From assembly GCF_000143985.1 (NCBI RefSeq), contig NC_014364.1, forward strand, positions 4,414,582 to 4,478,581: a stretch of 64,000 nt of DNA, given 5' to 3'. This document shows positions 24,396-33,881 of this stretch, piece after piece (within the stretch, counting starts at the first letter, position 1; each line of letters starts with the position of its first letter). The DNA comes from Sediminispirochaeta smaragdinae DSM 11293 (GTDB lineage: Bacteria > Spirochaetota > Spirochaetia > DSM-16054 > Sediminispirochaetaceae). The position numbers were made by a program, and so were the translations under genes. A model generated the notes under the pieces. That model saw nothing but the letters and a program-made list of their open reading frames with translations. It was not told the DNA's origin and ran no database searches.

Positions 24396-25131
24396 CGAGG
24401 AGAATGGCAAGGGCTGCGGTGGATGCGGTTTCTGTTCTTAAAATTCGTCCGCCAAGCCCTGCAAAGCTCCACCCTGCTTTGCTGAAAAGCTTCCGTTCGC
24501 GATCGCTCCAGCCTCGCTCGCTTCCTACCGCAAGCACGGCAGGCAGTTTTCCGGCAAATTCGAAAAGCGGTTTCGATGGAGCTACATTATCCAAGGTAAT
24601 CCGCAGGTACTCCGGGGAAAATATGGCATCTGAAAGATAGTGATCGAGGCTCTCAAAGAGGCGGAGAGCGGGGATCGCTGTGGCGGCAGCCTGGACGACT
24701 CCGTCGATCAGATAGCGTTCGGCCTCTCCCGAGCTCCAGAGCTTGGCTTCCCGATAACTCCGCTCTCCGAGGTCCGTTCCGACAACACTGATGGAAGAGA
24801 CCCCGAGCATGGCGGCCTCCCGCAGGATACGCTTGGCGCAGATAGGCCTGACCTGACCGACAACAAGATCCAACAGAAAGGGGCCGATTCCGGCGGATTC
24901 TTCCTGCTCCCCGGAATCGGGAACAAAGGAAAGCACGATACCATCTTCTTGTATTTCATCAACAGAAGCCTTTCCCCGGGGACCGTCGGCAATACCGGCC
25001 CTTACGACGTCACCCTTTTTCACCCCCAAAATCTTAAGCAGATGGCGGGCCCGATCATCGAATAGAGGAAGAAAGAAATTCGATCTTCCCTTATCGCTTC
25101 TATCGGAAGGGAAAAAGAGTAGAATATTCAT
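24358..25131 (-). CDS. rsmE: 16S rRNA m3U1498 methyltransferase RsmE
   Basis: A 257-residue SPOUT-family enzyme that methylates U1498 of 16S rRNA in the 30S subunit using S-adenosylmethionine. The N-terminal PUA-like part has RARHLLKILGVKKGD. The C-terminal knot motifs are AVGSERGWSDRE and LGGRILRTETA, both diagnostic of RsmE. It has a clear promoter 8 nt before the ATG and no Shine-Dalgarno, suggesting a leaderless mRNA. It is divergent from the ABC exporter genes. Confidence 0.92.
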   Translation of the reverse strand: MNILLFFPSDRSDKGRSNFFLPLFDDRARHLLKILGVKKGDVVRAGIADGPRGKASVDEIQEDGIVLSFVPDSGEQEESAGIGPFLLDLVVGQVRPICAKRILREAAMLGVSSISVVGTDLGERSYREAKLWSSGEAERYLIDGVVQAAATAIPALRLFESLDHYLSDAIFSPEYLRITLDNVAPSKPLFEFAGKLPAVLAVGSERGWSDRERKLFSKAGWSFAGLGGRILRTETASTAALAILLATDEGLFSSRCR

Positions 25132-25139
25132 GCTGCTCT

Positions 25140-25168
25140 ACTATACGACCGATTTTCTTGTGCCGCAA
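25140..25168 (-). promoter_or_regulatory. Promoter of rsmE
   Basis: On the minus strand TTGCGG, 17-nt spacer and TATAGT, then 8 nt to the rsmE ATG at 25131. No ribosome-binding site fits between them. Confidence 0.6.
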
Positions 25169-25222
25169 TGTGGTAGCCGACAAAAATCAAAACCCTTATA
25201 TTGAAATGAAGCGAGGTTTTGT

Positions 25223-26956
25223 GTGCTGAAAGAGTTTAAAACCCTTTTACCCATGGTCAAAAAGTACCGCTGGTGGTATGTTGCCGGGCTTATAAGCCTT
25301 ATCATTACCGATGCCGGAGAGCTGTTGATTCCCCAGATGATAAAACAGGCCACGAATATCATTGCATCGGGAAGTTTCTTCCCCGCCGCAATCGCGACCC
25401 CGGTACTTATCATGATTGCTCTGGCGGCAATCGTCGCCCTCTCCCGCTTTGGCTGGCGCTTTTTTCTTCATGGCGCAAGCAGACGTATCGAGCGGGACCT
25501 GCGGGACAAGCTCTTTGCGCACCTGCTTACCCTCTCCCCATCATTCTACGGCACCATGAAGACCGGAGATATCATGGCAAGGGCGACAAATGATATGCGT
25601 GCAATCCGTATGGCAACAGGAATGGCCCTGGTTGCCTTCATGGATGGTCTTTTTCTTACCCTTGCAATCCTCATCATCCTCTTTACGACAAATCCCGCTC
25701 TGGCCGCCATAACGATTATCCCCCTTCCCCTGATTACCATCATCATCCTTGCCTTCGGCACTGTCATAGGACAGCGATTCAAGGCCGTACAAGAGGGGTT
25801 CAGCCGACTGAGCGAACATGTCCAGGAGACGCTTTCCGGTATCCGGGTGTTAAAATCCTTCGTCCGGGAATCCTGGGCACAGGAACGATTCGTCGATACA
25901 AGCGATGCCTATATGCAGAAAAACATGCAGCTGGTAAAGCTTTGGGGCTTCTTCTTCCCCCTTATCGTGTTCATCTCGGGACTCACCTCCCTGCTTCTAA
26001 TGAGATTCGGAGGAGTAGCCGTTATGCTCGGCTCTTTTACGCCTGGCGACTTTGTTGCTTTCCTTACCTACCTCTCGATGCTTCAGTGGCCCGTCATCGG
26101 TATGGGAATGACCGTCAATATGATCCAGCGGGGGGCAGCAAGCCTGGGCAGGATAAACATGATCCTCAACGAAAAACCGGACATCGTGTCTCCCCCCCGG
26201 GGGCGCACGAACATCGATCACACCGGCATCGAAATCAAGAAACTCAGCTTTTCCTATCCTGATTCGGAGATCAAGGCCCTGGATCAAGTCGATCTCATGC
26301 TTGAAGAAGGAAAAACCCTCGGCATCCTCGGAAGAACAGGAAGCGGAAAAAGTACCCTGGTTCGCATATTGCCGAGGCTTCTCGATCCCCCCTCCGGAAC
26401 GGTTTTTCTCGGCGGCGTCGATATTCGGGAGTATGATCTTGAAACCTTAAGGAACGCGATAGCCCTTGTTCCCCAGGATACCTTTCTTTTCAGCGCATCG
26501 GTGCGGGAGAATATAAGCTTTGCGCGGCCGGAAGCCGATGAGAGCGAGATCATGGATGCTGCACGAATCAGCACCATAGACCGGGAAATAGAGAAATTTC
26601 CTAAAGGATGGGAAACAGAGGTGGGGGAACGTGGTCTTTCCGTATCCGGGGGACAAAAGCAGCGGATAGCAATCAGCAGGGCCATACTACCGAATCCGCC
26701 TATACTGATCTTCGATGATTCCCTTTCGGCAGTCGATACGGAAACGGAGGAAAAGATACTCAACGCCTTTCTGGAGCACCGCAAGGGGAAAAGTAATATT
26801 CTGGTAAGCCACAGGGTTTCGACCCTTCAGTGGGCCGATTATATCGTGGTGTTCGATCGGGGACGAATCATCCAGCAGGGAAGTCATACGCAGCTGCTCG
26901 CGACAGAGGGCCTCTATCGCAATATCTATCTGCTGCAACAGGAAGGGAGCCTCTGA
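25223..26956 (+). CDS. Heterodimeric ABC exporter subunit, degenerate catalytic site
   Basis: A 577-residue half-transporter with six membrane helices (about 1-310) and an ATPase domain. Walker A is GRTGSGKST, the signature is LSVSGGQKQR, and Walker B is ILIFDDSLSAVD. The residue after Walker B is Asp, not the catalytic Glu, as in TM287-type subunits of heterodimeric exporters. GTG start with GCGAGG upstream. The partner gene overlaps its stop by one base (TGATG). It probably exports a lipophilic compound or drug; the substrate is unknown. Confidence 0.92.
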   Translation: MLKEFKTLLPMVKKYRWWYVAGLISLIITDAGELLIPQMIKQATNIIASGSFFPAAIATPVLIMIALAAIVALSRFGWRFFLHGASRRIERDLRDKLFAHLLTLSPSFYGTMKTGDIMARATNDMRAIRMATGMALVAFMDGLFLTLAILIILFTTNPALAAITIIPLPLITIIILAFGTVIGQRFKAVQEGFSRLSEHVQETLSGIRVLKSFVRESWAQERFVDTSDAYMQKNMQLVKLWGFFFPLIVFISGLTSLLLMRFGGVAVMLGSFTPGDFVAFLTYLSMLQWPVIGMGMTVNMIQRGAASLGRINMILNEKPDIVSPPRGRTNIDHTGIEIKKLSFSYPDSEIKALDQVDLMLEEGKTLGILGRTGSGKSTLVRILPRLLDPPSGTVFLGGVDIREYDLETLRNAIALVPQDTFLFSASVRENISFARPEADESEIMDAARISTIDREIEKFPKGWETEVGERGLSVSGGQKQRIAISRAILPNPPILIFDDSLSAVDTETEEKILNAFLEHRKGKSNILVSHRVSTLQWADYIVVFDRGRIIQQGSHTQLLATEGLYRNIYLLQQEGSL

Positions 26957-29073
26957 TGGAAGAAGAGAAGATCGTAAAGGGATATGACCCGGTCATCATG
27001 CGAAGATTGCTCGGATTTGTCGCTCCCTATAAAAAATTGGTCACCATCGCCCTTCTTGCAATGGTTCTGGCAACCCTTGCGGAACTTTTGGGCCCGGTTA
27101 TTCTTCAGAGGTCTATCGACCAGGATATTATAAATCGATACCACCGCGTCTCTCTTTCGAAGATGGACGATGCTCTGGCCGAGCGGCTCTTTGCTCCGCC
27201 GGTCCTTCCTCAACTTTTTCACAAAAGTGATCCTCCTCTTTTCGGTGACAATCGCTTTATCACTTCATCGATGCTGGAAAGGCTCTCTGCCGAAGAACGG
27301 AAAAAACTGTTCGATGCGAACATTGTCGATACTATGGAGTGGTATCTTTCCGGCAAGTTGAACAACGCGGAAGAGCTGCTGTCAACACTACCGGCCGAAG
27401 CCGAAGCAATGCTCCAGGATGGCTGGATCGCCATGCCGGCATCATCCCTGAAAAAGCTCGACAAGGAGAGTCTCGGCCTTCTGCGTGCCAACGACCAAAA
27501 GAGCCTCTCCCACAAGACCGGTGTGTATCTTATTTTTCTCATCGTCATGCTGCTGTTTTCCTTTTTGCAGGTCTACCTCATGGCCTATACCGGCCAAGGT
27601 GTGATGAGAGGGCTCCGGGAGAAGCTTTACCATCATGTGATGAGTCAGAACCTCGGCTATCTCGGCAATGTACCGGTAGGCACTCTCGTTACGCGGGTCA
27701 CCAACGACGTCGAAACCATCAACGAGCTCTTTACATCGGTGGCAACGGGATTACTCAGAGACTTTGCCACCATGGGAGGCGTCATCTTCATCCTCTTCTA
27801 TCTCGATCCGCATCTCGCCCTTATCACCAGTGCAAGCCTTCCGCCGGTGGTGATTCTTGCCGTCATCTTCAGAAATCGTGCAAGAGATGCCTACAGAAGG
27901 GTGAGGATCTGGACCAGTAAGGTCAACGCCTTTTTGTCGGAACATATTTCCGGCATGGATGTGGTACAGGCCTTCCACCGGGAAAAAAGGAGTCAGGAGA
28001 ACTTCCAAAAGATAAATGGACAGTTGCTTTCTGCAAATCTCGCGGAAATGTATGTCTTTGCAACCTTTCGTCCGTTGATCAGCCTTCTTACATCCATCTC
28101 CATAGGAACCGTTCTCTATTTCGGCGCTTCAATGGTCCTTAATTCGGCAGTAAGCCTCGGTGTCATGATTGCCTTCGTCAATTTGATGCAGATGTTTTAC
28201 CGACCGGTCATGGACTTTACCGAGAATTTTACGATTCTCCAGTCTGCCATGGCCGGAGGAGAGCGAATTTTCAATCTCCTCGACAGAAACGAGGTGATCC
28301 CAGACAACGGTACCACGCCCATCCCTGCTCCCGTAAAAGGAAAGATAGAATTTAGCCACGTCAATTTCGGCTATACAAACGACGAACAAGTCATTCGCGA
28401 TCTCTCGTTTACCATCGAACCGGGAGAAACCGTCGCCATCGTCGGTTACACGGGGGCAGGAAAGACGACCATCGCCAATCTTCTGACCAGGCTTTGGGAT
28501 ATTGAGGGCGGTACCGTTCTTCTGGACGGTATCAATATCTCCCGGATATCCCTATCGGAGTTGCGCTCCACCGTCGTCCCGGTCCAGCAGGATGTTTTTC
28601 TTTTTGCCGCTTCGATACGGGAAAATATTACCCTTGGCAGGGATATCCCCGAACAGAGGGTCAAAGCGGCAGCAGAAACGGTTCAAAGTGCCCCATTCAT
28701 AGAGTCCCTTCCCAGGGGCTACGATACAGTGCTCAGCGAACGGGGGGCCAATCTTTCCACAGGGCAAAGGCAGTTGCTCGCTTTCACAAGGGTCGTGGCC
28801 CAGAACCCCCGGGTCATTATCCTCGACGAGGCGACGGGAAGCATCGATACCGAAACGGAAAAGCTGATTCAAAAGGCGATGGAACGGCTTACACAGGGGA
28901 GGACATCCATTGTGATAGCCCACCGCCTTTCAACCATTCAGCACGCCGACCGTATCATGGTCCTTTCAGGCGGGCGCCTGGTGGAAATGGGAAATCATGC
29001 CGCTCTGTTAGCAAAGAACGGTGTCTATGCGAACCTGTATCGCCTTCAATATAAAGACGCTGTTCAGGAATGA
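26956..29073 (+). CDS. Heterodimeric ABC exporter subunit with an extracytoplasmic insertion
   Basis: A 705-residue partner subunit. It has Walker A GYTGAGKTT, a deviant signature LSTGQRQ, and canonical Walker B with catalytic Glu (VIILDEATGSID). This mirrors the TM288/LmrD side of heterodimeric exporters. Between TM1 (about 28-50) and TM2 (about 189-210) lies an insertion of about 125 mostly charged residues that would face outside. This explains its greater length. The ATG overlaps the upstream stop, indicating coupled translation and equal stoichiometry. Confidence 0.92.
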   Translation: MEEEKIVKGYDPVIMRRLLGFVAPYKKLVTIALLAMVLATLAELLGPVILQRSIDQDIINRYHRVSLSKMDDALAERLFAPPVLPQLFHKSDPPLFGDNRFITSSMLERLSAEERKKLFDANIVDTMEWYLSGKLNNAEELLSTLPAEAEAMLQDGWIAMPASSLKKLDKESLGLLRANDQKSLSHKTGVYLIFLIVMLLFSFLQVYLMAYTGQGVMRGLREKLYHHVMSQNLGYLGNVPVGTLVTRVTNDVETINELFTSVATGLLRDFATMGGVIFILFYLDPHLALITSASLPPVVILAVIFRNRARDAYRRVRIWTSKVNAFLSEHISGMDVVQAFHREKRSQENFQKINGQLLSANLAEMYVFATFRPLISLLTSISIGTVLYFGASMVLNSAVSLGVMIAFVNLMQMFYRPVMDFTENFTILQSAMAGGERIFNLLDRNEVIPDNGTTPIPAPVKGKIEFSHVNFGYTNDEQVIRDLSFTIEPGETVAIVGYTGAGKTTIANLLTRLWDIEGGTVLLDGINISRISLSELRSTVVPVQQDVFLFAASIRENITLGRDIPEQRVKAAAETVQSAPFIESLPRGYDTVLSERGANLSTGQRQLLAFTRVVAQNPRVIILDEATGSIDTETEKLIQKAMERLTQGRTSIVIAHRLSTIQHADRIMVLSGGRLVEMGNHAALLAKNGVYANLYRLQYKDAVQE

Positions 29074-29161
29074 TTCTACGTCTCGAAATCCACTTTCGGT
29101 AGAGGGCTTGGGAAAAATGTGATACAAATAGCCATTCGATAGAGAAAAGGAGGCACGTTTC

Positions 29162-30172
29162 ATGAAAAAGGTTCGAGTCCTGCTTTCGGAGACCTATGAC
29201 CCATGGTTCAACCTTGCAACGGAGGATTGGATTTTCAGAGAAATGGATCCGAAGAGTGACACTCTTTTTCTTTGGAGAAACGATAACACTGTTGTCATCG
29301 GTCGCTACCAGAACCCCTGGGAAGAGTGTAATCTCAAGGCGATGGAACGGGACAATGTAAAACTTGCCCGCAGGCAAAGCGGAGGAGGAGCCGTCTATCA
29401 CGATCTGGGGAACACCAACTTTACCTTTCTTTCCGGCAGAAAAGATTACGATAAAGAGGCAAACAGCAAGATCATCATCAACGCACTCCGTCGCTTCGGC
29501 ATCCACGCGGAAACATCGGGCAGAAACGATATCCTGGTCGAAGGGAAAAAGATATCGGGGAGCGCCTACAAACTCACTTCGGACCGTGCCTTTCATCACG
29601 GGACCCTGTTGATCAACGCAGCCCTTACAAAAATAGCCGACTATCTTACCCCGGAAAAGAAAAAGCTGCTTAGTAAAGGGATCTCTTCGGTACAATCCAG
29701 GGTCGCAAATCTTTCGGAATTTGTCCCCGACATCAACCATGAAGTACTTTGTGATGCAATCATCGAAAGTTTCTTTGAGGCAAAGGGGACACGATGCGAT
29801 ATAGAAATCCTCGACCATGAAACATTGAAACGAATCCCCCATCTATCGAGCTATTTTCAGCAGCTCTCGGCCTGGGAATGGAGATTCGGAAAGACACCCG
29901 AATTTACCTACCGCCTAAAAGAGCGCTTTGAATGGGGATCGATCGACCTCCACATAGATACAAAGGGGGGCATTATCAGGGAAGTAAGCATCTTTTCCGA
30001 CTGTCTTAAGCCGGACATGGTCGAAAAACTTATCGATACCCTTCCCGGTGTGCGCTACGATTCGGTTGAGATTGCGGAAAGGATTTCTTCTCTTATGAAC
30101 GAGTTGCCTTCTGCTCATCAAGAACTGGAAGATATCACCCGATGGCTTGAGCAGGCGATAGGAGATGCCTAG
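29162..30172 (+). CDS. lplA: Lipoate-protein ligase A
   Basis: A 336-residue lipoate ligase, which activates lipoate with ATP and attaches it to lysines of 2-oxoacid dehydrogenase or glycine-cleavage proteins. The BPL/LplA catalytic domain shows NDNTVVIGRYQNPW, RRQSGGGAVYHD and the lysine in KKISGSAYK; a C-terminal accessory domain follows (about 250-336), as in full-length LplA. AAAGGAGG precedes the ATG. The genome probably depends on scavenged lipoate, though lipA and lipB could lie elsewhere. Confidence 0.93.
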   Translation: MKKVRVLLSETYDPWFNLATEDWIFREMDPKSDTLFLWRNDNTVVIGRYQNPWEECNLKAMERDNVKLARRQSGGGAVYHDLGNTNFTFLSGRKDYDKEANSKIIINALRRFGIHAETSGRNDILVEGKKISGSAYKLTSDRAFHHGTLLINAALTKIADYLTPEKKKLLSKGISSVQSRVANLSEFVPDINHEVLCDAIIESFFEAKGTRCDIEILDHETLKRIPHLSSYFQQLSAWEWRFGKTPEFTYRLKERFEWGSIDLHIDTKGGIIREVSIFSDCLKPDMVEKLIDTLPGVRYDSVEIAERISSLMNELPSAHQELEDITRWLEQAIGDA

Positions 30173-30230
30173 GACGCTGGACGATATGCGCCTAACAGGG
30201 TAGGTTTACAGTATCGTAGGGAGTCTTTCG

Positions 30231-30590
30231 ATGATAAGAAAACGCGTCTTGTATGCCGAGGATGAGTTTATCAACAGAAAATTGATCGAAATACGTCTTC
30301 GCAAAGAAGGGATTGTATGTGACCTGGCTGAAAACGGTAGACAGGCCCTCGATCTCTTCCGTAGTCGCAGGTATGATCTGGTAATCCTCGATAATTATAT
30401 GCCGGAGCTTAATGGTGCGGATGTCGCGCGATCGATTCGATCAGAAAACACGGCTATCCCCATCATTGCAATCACCAGCGACGATGAAGAAATTCCCACC
30501 CTCAAAAAAGCCGGATGTAATGAAATTTTTATCAAACCGCTGTATGGACCGGCCTATATGCAGCGTATTCTCAAACATTTACAGGATTAA
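30231..30590 (+). CDS. Single-domain response regulator
   Basis: A 119-residue stand-alone receiver domain. It has acidic E10/D11, phospho-acceptor D54 (ILDNYMPELNG), T83 region (AITSDDEE) and the conserved lysine in FIKPL. It resembles receivers cut from hybrid kinases rather than CheY. There is no output domain. GGGAG precedes the ATG. The cognate kinase is unknown; it is followed after 3 nt by the peptide-binding lipoprotein gene, a pairing of uncertain meaning. Confidence 0.88.
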   Translation: MIRKRVLYAEDEFINRKLIEIRLRKEGIVCDLAENGRQALDLFRSRRYDLVILDNYMPELNGADVARSIRSENTAIPIIAITSDDEEIPTLKKAGCNEIFIKPLYGPAYMQRILKHLQD

Positions 30591-30593
30591 CCA

Positions 30594-32261
30594 ATGAAAA
30601 CAACGACAAAAATCGTAACGATCAGCCTGCTCTTCTGTGTGCTCCTTGCTTCCTGCCAGAGTACGGCAGAATCCCAGGCAGATCCCCCAAAACCCGAAGA
30701 TCGGTCTCAACCACAAAGCGAAAATCAGGCACAAGAGCCGCAGGCAAACGACGAAAACATGCTGGTCGTCTCACTCTCTCCGCCAAAGATCAACCTTGAT
30801 CCGCTCCATACCTTTACCAGTACCGAGGCACAAATTTATACGGCCATCTACGAGGGGCTGGTTACCTATCACCCCTTTACCCTCGAGCCGATGCCGGCGG
30901 TTGCCGAATACTGGGAGATCTCTTCCGACAGAAAAACCTATCGTTTTCACATACGGGAAAGTGCCCGATATTGGAACGGAGACCAAGTGGAGCCCGAACA
31001 TTTTCGAGACACCTGGCTGGCTCTGATTAATCCTGCAAATCCCGGCGAATATGGTTCCCTGCTCGATATCATAAAGGGCGCAAGAGATTATCGTCTCGGC
31101 CTAAACGATGATCCAACTTCGGTAGGCATTACCGTTCCCGAGCCTGGGATCCTCCAAGTCGAATTGGAAAAACCGGCCCCTCATTTCCTCAAGATTCTCT
31201 GCCATCACAGTTTTTCCCCTCTGCATCCGAAGATGCTTGAGGTTAAAGACTGGAGCAACATGACAACGGTTCTGGGTAACGGCCCCTTTACCATTGTGGA
31301 GTCAAACGATACGGAAATGGTGCTGAAAAAGAATCAGCTTTACTGGGATAGTAACGCCGTTCACCTCGATGGAATAAACATCGTCTATAGCGACGACGGG
31401 AAATGGGCGGCGAGGTCGATAGACAACGGGACACTTCACTGGGCAGAAGGTAATGTTGATTTCGACATCCTTGAAAACAAAGAGGCCATGATCCTCAATC
31501 CGGTCTTTTCGACAACCTACTTTTTCTTTTCTTCCTCTTCCAGCCAAAGCGAAAGCTATAACAATCCTCAGCTGCGTAGAGCTCTAGGCCTTCTGGTTCC
31601 CTGGGATGAGGTGAGAAGCACCCAATATATGTATCTTCCTACCGACTCCCTGGTACCCCAGATATCAGGGTATCCCACTGTTCACGGTATCGCCGCCACG
31701 GATTCCGAAACAGCGATGAAGCTCCTCGACGAGGCGGGATTTTCCGACGGCAAAGGGCTTCCGGAAATCAAATTCTTAATTCCTGAAGGAACGGAAGCGC
31801 AGCGCATCGCCGACTTGATGGCCGAAGCCTGGAGGAAGGCCCTTGGGGTGAAGGTGACGATTGAAAACGCCGGTTTTGGTGACTATTATGAGAGGATCAA
31901 GAATGAAGATTTTACCCTCGGAGTCCTGACATGGGTGGGAGATTTCGCCGATCCCCTCTCTTTTCTTCAGATGTGGACCAGCGATGCTGCCCTAAATGTC
32001 GGGAAATACCATAACGACCGATACGATGCAATGGTCTCAGAAGCCGCTACGGAAGAAAACGAAATTGAACGTTATAAAGAGATGGCAACGGCGGAACAGC
32101 TACTGCTTGATGATGCTACGGTTTTGCCTATCAAACATGCCCCCGCGTTTAATATTATCGATCTTGACCGGGTAAGGGGATGGTTCCCCAATCCCCTTGA
32201 TATCCATCCGTTCAAGTATCTTGAATTCGAACAATTCATTCTTCCGGACGGGGTTGTTTAG
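30594..32261 (+). CDS. Peptide-type ABC substrate-binding lipoprotein (SBP family 5)
   Basis: A 555-residue binding protein. The lipobox LLAS-C puts the lipidated cysteine at residue 21, followed by a flexible Gln/Glu/Pro-rich tether (about 22-55). The family-5 body includes LDPLHTFTSTEAQIYTAIYEGLV, YRFHIRESARYWNGD and GLPEIKFLIPEGTEAQ. It is related to OppA, binding peptides or other solutes outside the inner membrane. No permease or ATPase gene is adjacent. It starts 3 nt after the receiver gene, and its 3' end overlaps convergent malQ by 26 nt. Confidence 0.9.
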   Translation: MKTTTKIVTISLLFCVLLASCQSTAESQADPPKPEDRSQPQSENQAQEPQANDENMLVVSLSPPKINLDPLHTFTSTEAQIYTAIYEGLVTYHPFTLEPMPAVAEYWEISSDRKTYRFHIRESARYWNGDQVEPEHFRDTWLALINPANPGEYGSLLDIIKGARDYRLGLNDDPTSVGITVPEPGILQVELEKPAPHFLKILCHHSFSPLHPKMLEVKDWSNMTTVLGNGPFTIVESNDTEMVLKKNQLYWDSNAVHLDGINIVYSDDGKWAARSIDNGTLHWAEGNVDFDILENKEAMILNPVFSTTYFFFSSSSSQSESYNNPQLRRALGLLVPWDEVRSTQYMYLPTDSLVPQISGYPTVHGIAATDSETAMKLLDEAGFSDGKGLPEIKFLIPEGTEAQRIADLMAEAWRKALGVKVTIENAGFGDYYERIKNEDFTLGVLTWVGDFADPLSFLQMWTSDAALNVGKYHNDRYDAMVSEAATEENEIERYKEMATAEQLLLDDATVLPIKHAPAFNIIDLDRVRGWFPNPLDIHPFKYLEFEQFILPDGVV

Positions 32262-33804
32262 GCCGGGGAAGCCGTCCGTACAGCCATGCAAGCTCCCGGG
32301 CCCGGCCGGCGACCCAGTCGTTGGCCACTCCGGGGGTCATGCGCCAACTCCAGTTTCCCCCGATCGTCGACGGAAGATTCATTCTGGCATCGGTATTCAA
32401 AACCAAGAAATCCTGCATGGGAATGATTGCATACTTCGCCACCGAAGCATAGGCGGTCCTGATCAGGTCCCAGACAATATCGTCGTCCGGACGGGCCAAA
32501 TAACGACGGACTAAATCCCGCTCCGTATCGTTGATAGAACGATACCAGCCGAGGGTGGTATCGTTGTCGTGAGTACCGGTATACACTACGCAGTTTTTAT
32601 CATAGGTATGAGGCAAGAATCCGTTTGTCGCGGTAAGATTCCCGTCGCGGTCATGCTCAAAGGCAAACTGCAGAACCTTCATGCCGGGGAATGCGTAACG
32701 GTCCCGAAGCCCAACCACCTCCGGAGTAATGACACCAAGGTCTTCGGCAAGGATGGGGATGGGGCCGAGACGCTTTATTACCGCATCGAAGAGTTCTTTC
32801 CCCGGAGCCTTGACCCATGTACCTTTGACCGCGGTCTTCTCCTTGACAGGGATCTTCCAGTAGGCTTCAAAGCCCCGGAAATGGTCGATACGAATGATGT
32901 CGACCACATTGAGCATCGCCTGAATACGGTGAATCCACCAGGAGAACCCCTCTTTTCTCATGGCATCCCAATCATAGAGGGGATTTCCCCATCGCTGTCC
33001 CGTAGGAGAGAAATAGTCCGGTGGGACTCCTGCAACATGCGTAGGCATAGCTTTTTCATCGGTTAAGAAAAGGTGGCGTTCGGCCCAGATATCCGAACTG
33101 TCGGGACTTACAAAAATGGGAATATCCCCGATGATGGAAATTCCCCGCTCGTTGGCATAGGCCTTGAGCTCTCGCCACTGTTCATAGAAGAAGAACTGAA
33201 GGACCATGTGTTCTTCAATCTCTCGCTGATGCCCGGCTGAAAAGGCCTCCAATGCCTCGGCATCCCTTAGCGCAAGGGCTTTATCCCAGTAGACGTTCCA
33301 GCTTGCATCCTCGACACCCTCTTCTTCGGCTTTTGCATCGTAGAATTCCTTGATGGTTGCAAAAAGAGCGAAATCATTGAGCCATGAGGCCTTCTCTTCG
33401 CAAAATTCGCCAAAGGCTTCCAAACGACTTGCATTGCCACTGTCGAGAAAACGGCCGGCCGCGTGACGAAGCAGGGGCTCCTTCCAGGAACGTACCCGTG
33501 CATAATCCACGGTGCATATGGGAAAATCCGGAATATGCTCCACCATCCGAGCAGGAAGATCCCCCTGTTCGAGAAGGCGATCGATGCTGATCAGCAAAGG
33601 GTTGCCGGCAAATGTCGAAAGGCACTGGTACGGCGACTCACCATAACCGGTAGGCCCCAGGGGAAGAACCTGCCAAAGAGTGATACCAGCCCGTTCCAGA
33701 AAATCGATAAAACGATATGCTTCACCGCCCAAATCTCCGATTCCATAAGAGCCCGGTAGAGAAACCGGGTGAAAAAGAACTCCCGCTCTTCGTTCCCCAA
33801 CCAT
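32236..33804 (-). CDS. malQ: 4-alpha-glucanotransferase (amylomaltase)
   Basis: A 522-residue GH77 enzyme, which transfers alpha-1,4-glucan segments between maltodextrins. Family motifs include LPGSYGIGDLG, LPLGPTGYGESPYQ, IIGDIPIFVSPDSSD, DIIRIDHFRGFEAYW (nucleophile Asp in RIDHFRG), ILAEDLGVI (acid/base Glu) and YTGTHDNDTT. GGAGGGTG precedes the ATG at 33804. It indicates maltodextrin or glycogen metabolism. It is divergent from carD and monocistronic here. Confidence 0.95.
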   Translation of the reverse strand: MVGERRAGVLFHPVSLPGSYGIGDLGGEAYRFIDFLERAGITLWQVLPLGPTGYGESPYQCLSTFAGNPLLISIDRLLEQGDLPARMVEHIPDFPICTVDYARVRSWKEPLLRHAAGRFLDSGNASRLEAFGEFCEEKASWLNDFALFATIKEFYDAKAEEEGVEDASWNVYWDKALALRDAEALEAFSAGHQREIEEHMVLQFFFYEQWRELKAYANERGISIIGDIPIFVSPDSSDIWAERHLFLTDEKAMPTHVAGVPPDYFSPTGQRWGNPLYDWDAMRKEGFSWWIHRIQAMLNVVDIIRIDHFRGFEAYWKIPVKEKTAVKGTWVKAPGKELFDAVIKRLGPIPILAEDLGVITPEVVGLRDRYAFPGMKVLQFAFEHDRDGNLTATNGFLPHTYDKNCVVYTGTHDNDTTLGWYRSINDTERDLVRRYLARPDDDIVWDLIRTAYASVAKYAIIPMQDFLVLNTDARMNLPSTIGGNWSWRMTPGVANDWVAGRARELAWLYGRLPRPKQPRPEE

Positions 33805-33845
33805 AAAACACCCTCCATAGAAGGCAGTATAATCAATCGGCCCCT

Positions 33846-33874
33846 TTGACGAAATGGGTACTTTTCGATAGTAT
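33846..33874 (+). promoter_or_regulatory. Strong sigma-70 promoter of the carD-isp-nth operon
   Basis: TTGACG (33846-33851), exactly 17 nt, and TAGTAT (33869-33874). The predicted transcription start falls at about 33881-33882, which is the first base of an in-frame ATG. Confidence 0.75.
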
Positions 33875-33881
33875 GCCATAT

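Noticed and set aside
26830-26955. A 42-residue extension of the second ABC subunit
   Set aside because: It lies wholly within the first subunit's ATPase end in another frame; the overlapping TGATG start is the natural one.
33846-33881. N-terminal extension of CarD from a TTG at 33846
   Set aside because: The extension codons are exactly the TTGACG and TAGTAT promoter elements at ideal spacing, so they are unlikely to be translated.
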